A stretch of 5,594 bases of DNA, taken from assembly GCA_031271275.1 (NCBI GenBank), contig JAISWA010000238.1, positions 1-5,594 of the forward strand. The letters are read 5' to 3'. The translations under genes were made by a program, and so were the position numbers. Each line of letters starts with the position of its first letter. The stretch's first letter is position 1. The notes below the pieces were generated by a model, which searched no databases, was not told the origin of the DNA, and saw only the letters and a program-made list of their open reading frames with translations. This document shows, in pieces, positions 1-5,585 of the stretch. The DNA is from Clostridiales bacterium (GTDB taxonomy: Bacteria; Bacillota; Clostridia; Lachnospirales; WQUN01).

Positions 1-1209
1 AGCAGAAGTTTTGAGGCGTACAACATAGAGGGCAGCAATTATTTCAAGCTGCGCGACCTCGCCTATGTGCTAAACGGCACGGCGAAGCAATTCAACGTGG
101 GCTACGACGGCGCGACGCAGGCGATAACCATCGCCACGGGTCAGCCCTATGTTCCCGCCGGCGGCGAAATGACAATGGGCGACGGCGGAGCCAAAACCGC
201 CGTGCTTACCGCGTCAAGGATTTACCTTGACGGCGTTGAGTTGAGCCCCACCGTGTACAACATCGGCGGGAATAACTTCTTCAAGTTGGTCGACGTCATG
301 GAAGCGCTGAATATCGGCGTAACGTACAACGAAACCACAAGAGCCATCGGCATTGACACCGGTTACGGTTACGGGGGCGTGGTTACGGTGTCGGACGAAC
401 AGCCCGCCGTGCTTCCGCCGCCCGTTAATTACGCCGATACCCCAACGCCTACACCCATACCCATTCCGCCGGTTGAAATGCCAACGCCTCCGCAAAACAG
501 CGGGGACGCCGCCGCGCCTTATGATTTGAAATGGATAGACGGAGCCAACGGGATCATCAGCTTCTGTAAACCGTACAGCTATGAAACCAGCGCGGCTAAT
601 GATTACGGATACTATATTCGCATGTACAGAAACGGGCAGCTTATGCCGGGGGATAAATTGTCTGTTCCGCTGTATTCATACGACCCGCAGGAGGAGGACA
701 TATCTATATTGTTTGAAAGGAGCGGCCCCGGCGAGTATGTGTTTGAGGTTATAATCCTTGAGGGAGTAAACGGGCCGATTATCAGTGAAGGGGCAAAATC
801 GGAACCCTATACCGTGTCCGGCGAAGCGCCCCCCCTCGCGCAAGCGCCCGAATCTACCGCTTCCCCTGCAAATACAGCAACCGGCACGGCGGAATTTATT
901 ATCCAAACGGCGAATGAAGAACAGGTCGGCCTTATTGGGATTCACCTGATCTTTAAGGGCGACGCGCCGGACGTTGACCTGAGCCGGCTAACAGACATAA
1001 AGATGACAAAAGACGGAGCGGAGCATAGCTTTAACTTTAGCACGTACATCACCAAAGAAACCATTCCCCAGTACAAGGGCGATAACAGCCCCCACAGCAT
1101 GTTCACCATCTACTTTACAGAACCATTAGACGCTTTGGGCATTTACGCGTTGGAGTTTAATTACAACGGCGAGTTTTACAAAACAGGCGCTGTTGAAGTA
1201 AACGGTTAA
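1..1209 (+). CDS. Secreted stalk-domain (copper amine oxidase N-like) surface protein, 5'-truncated
   Basis: The reading frame is open from base 1 and ends at TAA 1207-1209, giving 402 visible residues; the true start and any signal peptide lie upstream. The GTG at 67 falls inside a conserved repeat (YFKLRDLAYVL), so it is not the start. Two tandem stalk repeats are visible, at about residues 1-50 and 68-122. They align as YNIEGSNYFKLRDLAYVL versus YNIGGNNFFKLVDVMEAL, followed by a Tyr-rich strand and an 'AI.I.TG' strand. This is the copper amine oxidase N-terminal-like fold common in secreted clostridial proteins; no copper-oxidase catalytic domain is present. A Pro/Thr linker (about 129-168) leads to a beta-rich, fibronectin-III-like module (about 172-273). 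A second linker (274-297) and a C-terminal beta-rich domain (298-402) follow. I do not recognise that last domain. The protein probably acts outside the membrane in adhesion or wall association. The fold family is fairly sure; the function is not known. Confidence 0.85.
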   Translation, partial: SRSFEAYNIEGSNYFKLRDLAYVLNGTAKQFNVGYDGATQAITIATGQPYVPAGGEMTMGDGGAKTAVLTASRIYLDGVELSPTVYNIGGNNFFKLVDVMEALNIGVTYNETTRAIGIDTGYGYGGVVTVSDEQPAVLPPPVNYADTPTPTPIPIPPVEMPTPPQNSGDAAAPYDLKWIDGANGIISFCKPYSYETSAANDYGYYIRMYRNGQLMPGDKLSVPLYSYDPQEEDISILFERSGPGEYVFEVIILEGVNGPIISEGAKSEPYTVSGEAPPLAQAPESTASPANTATGTAEFIIQTANEEQVGLIGIHLIFKGDAPDVDLSRLTDIKMTKDGAEHSFNFSTYITKETIPQYKGDNSPHSMFTIYFTEPLDALGIYALEFNYNGEFYKTGAVEVNG

Positions 1210-1448
1210 CACGCCGGATTAAGATAGGGCGGGGCGCGCAAAACATAGCGGCAAGCAGGCAATTGGCTCAGCGTTTCTTTATGAATACCGGTCCCTATCG
1301 CTCATCCGCACCCCGATTGTTGAATTAATTTACACATATAATTATTTGCGCCAATTTATTGCTGCCCCGATAACCTTGCTTTAATAAAATTCCGGGGCGT
1401 ACCGAAATAAACGCTGTTGTTCAAGCTGCAGAGCGACAATAAACGGTC

Positions 1449-1489
1449 ATATCAGAAAAGAGCCTTGAAGCAAGGCTCTTTTCTGATAT
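1449..1489. terminator. Rho-independent terminator, probably bidirectional
   Basis: A perfect 19-bp inverted repeat (1449-1467 with 1471-1489) encloses a three-base AAG loop. The GC-containing core is GAGCCTTG / CAAGGCTC. It is preceded by AAAA (1456-1459) and followed by TTTT (1479-1482), the layout of an intrinsic terminator that can work on either strand. It would end transcription of the surface-protein gene and insulate the downstream operon. The sequence is clear; termination itself is inferred. Confidence 0.85.
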
Positions 1490-1492
1490 AAT
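1465..1492 (+). promoter_or_regulatory. Candidate sigma-70/SigA promoter for the operon, inside the terminator
   Basis: TTGAAG (1465-1470, four of six matches to TTGACA) and a perfect TATAAT (1487-1492) are separated by 16 bases. The -35 box spans the loop of the terminator hairpin and the -10 box overlaps the end of its distal arm. Transcription would start near 1499, giving a leader of about 120 bases that contains the small hairpin at 1535-1554 and the solo palindromic repeat. This is the best promoter candidate before the TTG start at 1618. The overlap may be coincidental because the TATAAT is partly made by the palindrome arm. Confidence 0.4.
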
Positions 1493-1555
1493 TTTCGCGG
1501 CAAACAAAGAAAAGGCGCTGTAAATTTTTTAGCCGACTGGACGTCCGCCCAGTCC

Positions 1556-1580
1556 GTCATTCTGAGCGCGGCGAAGAATC
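1556..1580 (+). repeat. Solo copy of the GTCATTCTGAGC palindromic repeat
   Basis: This 25-base element begins GTCATTCTGAGC and ends GAAGAATC, matching the copies at 5293-5317 and 5451-5475 except in the centre (GCG instead of GAA as the triloop). The hairpin is kept: ATTCT pairs with AGAAT, then a GA/GA mismatch pair, then GC pairs with GC. The downstream flank (TTATGCAGGCAT) resembles the flank of the 3' copies (CTACACGCAT), so the homology extends past the 25 bases. The element ends 37 bases before the start codon of the oxidoreductase, so it lies in that gene's probable leader. Confidence 0.85.
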
Positions 1581-1602
1581 TTATGCAGGCATCCTAAATA
1601 AA

Positions 1603-1607
1603 AAGGA
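1603..1607 (+). promoter_or_regulatory. Ribosome binding site AAGGA for the TTG start
   Basis: AAGGA lies 10 bases before TTG 1618. It decides the start: no ATG or GTG is in frame nearby, and the TTG places the first beta strand (NPKIAIIGAG) at the exact N-terminus expected of a Rossmann FAD protein. Confidence 0.75.
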
Positions 1608-1617
1608 CCGTGATATT

Positions 1618-2952
1618 TTGAACCCCAAAATCGCCATCATCGGCGCGGGCGCCTGCGGGCTTTCCGCCGCGTATGAGTTGGTTAAGAACGGCTGCGACGT
1701 GACGGTTTTCGAGGAATCGGAACAGGTCGGCGGCTTGTCCGCCGCGCACGAAATCAACGGCGCGCTGTTGGATAATATTTATCACCACATTTTCACCAGT
1801 GACGCCTATGTCACCCGGCTCGCGGAGGAGCTCGGGCTTGAAAAACACCTCCAGTGGAAGGAGCCCCGCGACGCGTTTTACGTGAACAACACGCTGTACC
1901 CCTTCACCTCGCCGGCGGATTTGCTTAAATTTTCGCACCTTCCCTTCTTCCACCGGGTGACCATGGGGCTGTTGGTGCTGCGGGCGCGTTTTATCAAAGA
2001 CATGCCCGAGGAACAATACGCCGGGGAATGGGTCGCGAAACTGGCGGGCAAGCCCGTGTACGAAAAAGTGTGGAAGCCGCTGCTCGAGTCCAAATTCGAC
2101 GCCGACGCGGCGGAGATTTCCGCCGTCTGGCTCTGGAATAAATTCAAACTGCGCGGCTCGACGCGAGGGAAGGATATTTCAAAGGAACTGCTCGGCTATA
2201 TGGACGGCAGCTTCAGCCGGCTGTACGAAGCGCTGCGCGGCTATATCACGGCGCGGGGCGGGAAGGTGCTGCTCGGCGCAAAGGCGCGTAAACTTTCAAA
2301 AACCCCCGGGGGTTGGGAAATTGCCTGCGCCGGTTCCAACCATGCCGCGACCGCGGGCGGCGTTTTCGACGCGGCGCTCTTTACCGCCGCGCCCGCGCTG
2401 CTTAACGAAACCTGCCCCGGCTTAAACGAAGATTACCGCGGGAAAATTTCCCAAATCAAATACAAGGCGAACCTTTGCGCGGTGCTGTACTTAAAAAAAC
2501 CGCTTTCGCGGTTTTACTGGACCACCGTCGCCGACCGGGAAATCCCCTTTGTGGCGGTGATTGAGCATACCCACATCGTCCCGCCCGCCGCCTACGGCTC
2601 CCATGTGGCGTACCTTACGCGGTACCTTGACGCGGCGGACCCGCTGTATGGCGCAAGCGACGGGGAAATCCGCGAGTTGTTCACCCGCGGGTTGATAAAA
2701 ATTTACCCTGAACTGAACCTGAGCGATATAACCGGTTTTAGGCTGTTCCGCTCCCGTTACGCGCAGCCGGTAATCGTCAAGGGCTACCACAAAACGCTTC
2801 CCGATACGCGCACGCCGGACAAGGGCTTGTACCTCGCGTCTATGGCGCAGATTTACCCCGAGGACAGAGGGCAGAACTACGCCATACGGGAAGGGATAAA
2901 CGCCGCGAAGCTGATTTTAGCCGCGCAATGCACCAAGAAAGGACTTGATTAA
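1618..2952 (+). CDS. FAD-dependent amine-oxidase/HemY-like oxidoreductase
   Basis: This is a 444-residue, probably cytosolic flavoprotein. The N-terminal Rossmann motif GAGACG (residues 9-14) follows strand KIAII, with the ribose-binding acid E32 at the end of strand 2 and the GG-L motif at 38-40. This is the standard FAD site of the amine oxidase / protoporphyrinogen oxidase-like (COG1232) superfamily. Subfamily signatures are YHHIFTSD (55-62), WKPLLESKF (152-160), ISAVWLWNKFKLRGS (167-181) and the C-terminal FAD-contacting stretch LYLASMAQIYPEDRGQNYA (404-422). Length and domain order are normal for the family and no break is seen. True protoporphyrinogen oxidase is unlikely: there are no haem genes nearby and the central signatures are those of a separate subfamily that I associate with glycan or lipid gene clusters. 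UDP-galactopyranose mutase and carotenoid desaturase are relatives with the same fold, so a redox or redox-neutral change to a sugar or polyprenyl-type substrate is possible. The substrate is unknown. The stop codon abuts the start of the DUF2298 gene, so the two are surely co-transcribed. Confidence 0.9.
   Translation: MNPKIAIIGAGACGLSAAYELVKNGCDVTVFEESEQVGGLSAAHEINGALLDNIYHHIFTSDAYVTRLAEELGLEKHLQWKEPRDAFYVNNTLYPFTSPADLLKFSHLPFFHRVTMGLLVLRARFIKDMPEEQYAGEWVAKLAGKPVYEKVWKPLLESKFDADAAEISAVWLWNKFKLRGSTRGKDISKELLGYMDGSFSRLYEALRGYITARGGKVLLGAKARKLSKTPGGWEIACAGSNHAATAGGVFDAALFTAAPALLNETCPGLNEDYRGKISQIKYKANLCAVLYLKKPLSRFYWTTVADREIPFVAVIEHTHIVPPAAYGSHVAYLTRYLDAADPLYGASDGEIRELFTRGLIKIYPELNLSDITGFRLFRSRYAQPVIVKGYHKTLPDTRTPDKGLYLASMAQIYPEDRGQNYAIREGINAAKLILAAQCTKKGLD
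2938..2943 (+). promoter_or_regulatory. Ribosome binding site AAAGGA for the DUF2298 gene
   Basis: AAAGGA sits inside the last codons of the oxidoreductase, nine bases before ATG 2953. The upstream TAA (2950-2952) touches the ATG directly, so ribosomes finishing the first gene can readily start the second. Confidence 0.7.
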
Positions 2953-5157
2953 ATGCTTTGGCAACCGCTGCAGTGGTGGGGGACTTTTTTTCTGTTGGGG
3001 CTTATTAACCTGCCCCTTACCCTGTTTTTGTTCAAGCCCTTTCACGGCAAGGGCTATATCTTCTCCCGCATAATCGGCCTGTTCCTCTCGTCTTTTGTCC
3101 TGTGGTTCTTTTCCGCGCTGCATATTGTTTCCTTCGCGAAAACCTTCATCTGGATAGTTCCGCTGCTGCTGCTCGCCGGCAACGGGCTGTTGGTTTATTT
3201 CCAAAAAGACTATTTTTCAAAAATAAATTACAAAAAGTTCCTGACCCGGGCGGCGGTTACGGAAGCGCTGTTCGCCGCCGGTTTCCTTTTCTGGGTCTTT
3301 GTGCGCGGGCATAAGCCCGACATGGAATATAACCTGGAAAAATTCATGGACCTCGGCTTCATCATGTCCATCCTCCGGTCGGATTATATGCCCGCCGCGG
3401 ATATGTGGTACGCGGGGAACGCTATCAACTACTATTATTTCGGGCATTTCATGTGCGCGGTGTTTATCCGCATGGCGGGGGTCGCGCCGGAAATCGGCTT
3501 CAACCTGTGGATTGCCACCCTGTACGGGTTTATGCTCGCGTGTACCTTTTCCATCACCAGTTCGCTTATGGAGCGCTTCGCCCCCGCAAAGCCCGCCCGC
3601 GGGTTTATCGCCGGGGGCGTTTCCGCCGTAATGATGGCGTTCGGCAGCAACCTGCACACCTTCTTCGAGGGCTTCCTCGGAAGCGTAATACGCGATAAAG
3701 ATTATTACGAAGGCTATTTTTACCCCAACGCCACGCGCTACGTGGGGTACGACGACGCCCATCACTTTTTGCCGAGCCTGACGGATAACGACAAGTGCAT
3801 ACACGAGTTCCCCTTTTACTCCGCCATCGTCGCCGACCTGCACGCCCATTTTATAGACATTTTGTTGGTGTTTACCGCCGTCGCGCTGATTATTGCTTTC
3901 GCGGCGCGGGTTTTGGAAAACCTGGACGCTTACGACTGGCGGAAAACGCCGCGTGAAGCGCCGCTGCTCGCGCTGCTGCTCGGCGGGATGTATATCGCCA
4001 ACGCGTGGGATTTCCCCGTTTACGGAATGCTGCTCGGCATTGTGCTGTGGGCGGTGCATATTAAGAAATACGGCATGTGCTTCAAAGCCTTCTGGACTGC
4101 CGTTGTAGACACCGCCATCAGTGCCGCCGCCGGTTTTCTGCTGATGTTCCCCTTCCATATTAATTTTAAGAATATCGCGGGCGGCATCGGCAGCGGAATC
4201 CCGCGGTTGGCGATTACGCTGCCCGACCGCTTTTTTATCCTGTACGGGCATTTCCTTTTCGCCTCCATACTGCTTATGTGGCTGCTGTATAAGCTGTACA
4301 GGAAGCAGCACGAACGCGCGGAAGCGGAACCGCCCGCGCTCGTCAAGCGCTTCGGGGAATTTAAAGAAACGGTTTCCGGTATCGCCGGGTGGATAGCCCC
4401 GGCGGACATGGTGGCGGTGTGCATGGCAATCGCCGCCATCATTTTAATCCTGCTGCCGGAGTTTGTGTATGTCCGCGACATTTATGAAGACGGGTTCCCC
4501 CGCGCCAACACCATGTTTAAGCTGACCTATCAGGGGTACATTTTATTTACGCTTACCATGGGCTACGCGGTGCTGCGCGCGCGCGCCATTTCCAAAATAA
4601 TAAAAATCAAAAAGCGGTATACGCTGTTTTTAGTCCTCGCCGTGTGCCTTCCGCTGCTTTACGCGATACCCAAGCCCTTCGGCGGCAGCGCCATCGACGA
4701 CCATTACCATCTGGCGAACGAATACAGGGGAATGGACGGCCTGCAATACATGGCGGAAGCCTACCCCGGGGATTATCAGGCGGTGCGTTGGTTTAACGAG
4801 CACGTGGAAGGCTCCCCCGTCGTGCTGACCGCCAACGGCAACACCTACACGGAGTACGGGCATATCAACATGGCGACCGGGCTGCCCACGGTGGCAAACA
4901 GCCGCACCCACGTGTGGCTGTGGCACGGGGACGTAGCGGCTTACGACCGGCGCGTCGCCGACGTGGCGGCGGTTTACCAGTCGCCGGACGCGGAAGGCAC
5001 GAAACGCCTGCTGAATAAATATAACGTGGAATACATCGTGATAGGGGCGATGGAACGGGAAAAGTTTACCGCGTCCCTTAACGCGGAAAAGCTGTACGGG
5101 CTCGGGGAAATCGTTTTTGAGGCGGAAGGCACGCAGGTGATTAAGGTTAATAGATAG
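2953..5157 (+). CDS. DUF2298 (Chloroflexi/Archaea YYY-motif) polytopic membrane protein, GT-C-like
   Basis: This is a 734-residue, complete member of the DUF2298 family, also modelled as the 'Chlor_Arch_YYY' domain. About 13-14 hydrophobic segments are visible, for example near 8-27, 38-58, 65-84, 99-118, 180-203, 216-236, 300-318, 336-370 (two), 382-402, 427-447, 483-503, 527-542 and 557-573. Signatures in order are KPDMEYNLEKFMD (121-133), the naming motif NYYYFGH (159-165), EFPFYSAIVADLHAHFID (285-302), NAWDFPVY (350-357), RANTMFKLTYQ (517-527) and a soluble C-terminal domain (about 574-734) with TGLPTVANSRTHVWLWHG (642-659) and YNVEYIVIGAMEREKF (690-705). The acidic residues D123, E125 and D133 lie in the loop after membrane segment 4. 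GT-C glycosyltransferases place catalytic acids in an early outer loop, so a lipid-linked sugar transferase role is plausible, but no member has a proven reaction that I know of. ATG 2953 has its own binding site and follows the oxidoreductase without a gap. The family call is very safe; the function is inference. Confidence 0.93.
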   Translation: MLWQPLQWWGTFFLLGLINLPLTLFLFKPFHGKGYIFSRIIGLFLSSFVLWFFSALHIVSFAKTFIWIVPLLLLAGNGLLVYFQKDYFSKINYKKFLTRAAVTEALFAAGFLFWVFVRGHKPDMEYNLEKFMDLGFIMSILRSDYMPAADMWYAGNAINYYYFGHFMCAVFIRMAGVAPEIGFNLWIATLYGFMLACTFSITSSLMERFAPAKPARGFIAGGVSAVMMAFGSNLHTFFEGFLGSVIRDKDYYEGYFYPNATRYVGYDDAHHFLPSLTDNDKCIHEFPFYSAIVADLHAHFIDILLVFTAVALIIAFAARVLENLDAYDWRKTPREAPLLALLLGGMYIANAWDFPVYGMLLGIVLWAVHIKKYGMCFKAFWTAVVDTAISAAAGFLLMFPFHINFKNIAGGIGSGIPRLAITLPDRFFILYGHFLFASILLMWLLYKLYRKQHERAEAEPPALVKRFGEFKETVSGIAGWIAPADMVAVCMAIAAIILILLPEFVYVRDIYEDGFPRANTMFKLTYQGYILFTLTMGYAVLRARAISKIIKIKKRYTLFLVLAVCLPLLYAIPKPFGGSAIDDHYHLANEYRGMDGLQYMAEAYPGDYQAVRWFNEHVEGSPVVLTANGNTYTEYGHINMATGLPTVANSRTHVWLWHGDVAAYDRRVADVAAVYQSPDAEGTKRLLNKYNVEYIVIGAMEREKFTASLNAEKLYGLGEIVFEAEGTQVIKVNR

Positions 5158-5222
5158 GGCTGTCTCACCGGCGCCACGTTCGTTTCATAAACGCGGGAAG
5201 CCTCGGAAAAGACGTGGTCATC
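5158..5222. other. Spacer after the operon, no clear terminator
   Basis: No T-tract terminator follows the DUF2298 stop. Only weak symmetry is seen: CCACGT (5174-5179) with ACGTGG (5212-5217) over a 32-base loop, and a small CGTTT/AAACG hairpin (5181-5193). Termination, if local, may rest on the palindromic repeats that begin at 5231. Confidence 0.4.
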
Positions 5223-5230
5223 AAGCAAAA

Positions 5231-5257
5231 GATTCTTCGCCTGCGGCTCAGAATGAC
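5231..5257 (-). repeat. Palindromic repeat, 27-base CTGCGG form, reversed copy 1
   Basis: The element begins GATTCTTCG and ends GGCTCAGAATGAC. ATTCT pairs with AGAAT, followed by a 2x2 internal loop, then GCC/GGC around a three-base loop. Read on the - strand it is the same element as the 25-base form, with a centre two bases longer (loop GCA). It is identical to the copies at 5337-5363 and 5495-5521. Confidence 0.85.
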
Positions 5258-5292
5258 AGCAGACAGCGCGAGGCCGTCATTCTGACAAACCT

Positions 5293-5317
5293 GTCATTCT
5301 GAGCGAAGCGAAGAATC
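5293..5317 (+). repeat. Palindromic repeat, 25-base GCGAAGC form, copy 1
   Basis: It begins GTCATTCTGAGC and ends GAAGAATC. ATTCT/AGAAT closes over a GA/GA mismatch and a GC-GAA-GC mini-hairpin (5303-5309). It also pairs with the reversed copy 5337-5363: 12 bp (5293-5304 with 5352-5363) plus 9 bp (5309-5317 with 5337-5345), over a 19-base loop. Confidence 0.85.
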
Positions 5318-5336
5318 CTACACGCATAAAGCAAAA

Positions 5337-5363
5337 GATTCTTCGCCTGCGGCTCAGAATGAC
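5337..5363 (-). repeat. Palindromic repeat, 27-base CTGCGG form, reversed copy 2
   Basis: It is identical to 5231-5257. It forms the right arm of a long inverted repeat with 5293-5317, and is followed by the same AGCAGACAGCG flank as copy 1. Confidence 0.85.
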
Positions 5364-5381
5364 AGCAGACAGCGTAAGCCC

Positions 5382-5450
5382 GTCATTCTGACAAGCCTGT
5401 CATTCTGGACAAACCTGTCATTCTGACAAGCCCGTCACTCTGACAAACCT
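5382..5450 (+). repeat. Four-copy 17-bp tandem repeat
   Basis: There are four head-to-tail units at 5382-5398, 5399-5416 (one extra G), 5417-5433 and 5434-5450, with consensus GTCATTCTGACAARCCY. A fifth, isolated unit is at 5276-5292. Each unit is the first ten bases of the palindromic repeat plus CAARCCY, and both runs lead straight into a full 25-base copy. Growth by replication slippage from one truncated copy is the simplest reading. Confidence 0.88.
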
Positions 5451-5475
5451 GTCATTCTGAGCGAAGCGAAGAATC
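5451..5475 (+). repeat. Palindromic repeat, 25-base GCGAAGC form, copy 2
   Basis: It is identical to 5293-5317, with the same CTACACGCATAAA flank. It forms an inverted pair with 5495-5521. Confidence 0.85.
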
Positions 5476-5494
5476 CTACACGCATAAATCAGAA

Positions 5495-5521
5495 GATTCT
5501 TCGCCTGCGGCTCAGAATGAC
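5495..5521 (-). repeat. Palindromic repeat, 27-base CTGCGG form, reversed copy 3
   Basis: It is identical in its 27 bases to 5231-5257 and 5337-5363, but the right-hand flank (AGCTGCGCGG) differs from AGCAGACAGCG. This marks the 3' boundary of the cluster. Confidence 0.85.
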
Positions 5522-5577
5522 AGCTGCGCGGCGCAACTGGATTATGAAGTTTCGATTTGCGATAATAAAACAACTAC

Positions 5578-5585
5578 AGGAAAGG
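5578..5585 (+). promoter_or_regulatory. Likely ribosome binding site of a gene starting at or beyond the window end
   Basis: AGGAAAGG is a strong purine-rich Shine-Dalgarno match. ATG 5586 follows too closely to be an ideal start; GTG 5588 or a codon just past 5594 would be better spaced. A GATAAT (5561-5566) lies upstream as a possible -10 box, without a clear -35. The gene itself is not in the window. Confidence 0.45.

Larger units (their letters stand above)
1210..1617. other. Intergenic region between surface protein and operon
   Basis: This 408-base gap holds no credible gene. From 1210 to about 1310 I see nothing recognisable. Bases 1320-1395 are AT-rich, with an isolated TATAAT at 1337-1342 that lacks a well-spaced -35 box. 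A GCCCCG (1364-1369) / CGGGGC (1393-1398) inverted repeat has a long loop and is unconvincing. The strong elements are the hairpin at 1449-1489, the overlapping promoter candidate, a small GACTGG/CCAGTC hairpin (1535-1540 with 1549-1554) and the solo palindromic repeat at 1556-1580. The terminator lies about 240 bases past the preceding stop, so the surface-protein transcript would have an unusually long 3' end. Confidence 0.7.
5223..5521. repeat. Composite cluster of palindromic and tandem repeats
   Basis: About 300 bases are built almost wholly from one repeat family. Seven + strand copies of the ten-base head GTCATTCTGA or a one-base variant begin at 5276, 5293, 5382, 5399, 5417, 5434 and 5451; three reversed copies end at 5257, 5363 and 5521. 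Larger duplications overlie this. Bases 5223-5268 are identical to 5329-5374 (46 bases, shift 106), and 5276-5363 matches 5434-5521 with few changes (shift 158). The cluster starts about 70 bases past the operon's stop codon and has no coding content. Confidence 0.9.

Noticed and set aside
1281..1328. 15-codon open frame starting ATG in the intergenic region
   Set aside because: It has no Shine-Dalgarno sequence before the ATG and no recognisable peptide; chance is sufficient.
1317..1342. Promoter with TTGTTG (1317-1322) and TATAAT (1337-1342)
   Set aside because: The -10 box is perfect but the spacing is only 14 bases, and any transcript would run into the terminator at 1449 after about 100 bases. 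A short RNA cannot be excluded but is not supported.
1364..1398. GCCCCG / CGGGGC inverted repeat as a second terminator
   Set aside because: The six-base stem has a 23-base loop and no T-tract follows; it is too weak to call.
1618..2952. Calling the flavoprotein hemY/hemG (protoporphyrinogen oxidase)
   Set aside because: Only the general FAD fold supports this. Central signatures and the DUF2298 partner point to another subfamily, and no haem biosynthesis genes are present.
3217..4311. Long open frame of 364 codons on the - strand
   Set aside because: It lies wholly inside the DUF2298 gene, opposite a frame with clear family motifs. Its translation is rich in His, Arg, Gln and Gly with no recognisable domain, typical of an antisense shadow in GC-rich DNA.
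5276..5521. CRISPR-like array
   Set aside because: The repeats are 17-27 bases, partly in opposite orientations, with near-identical short spacers or none, and no cas genes are present.
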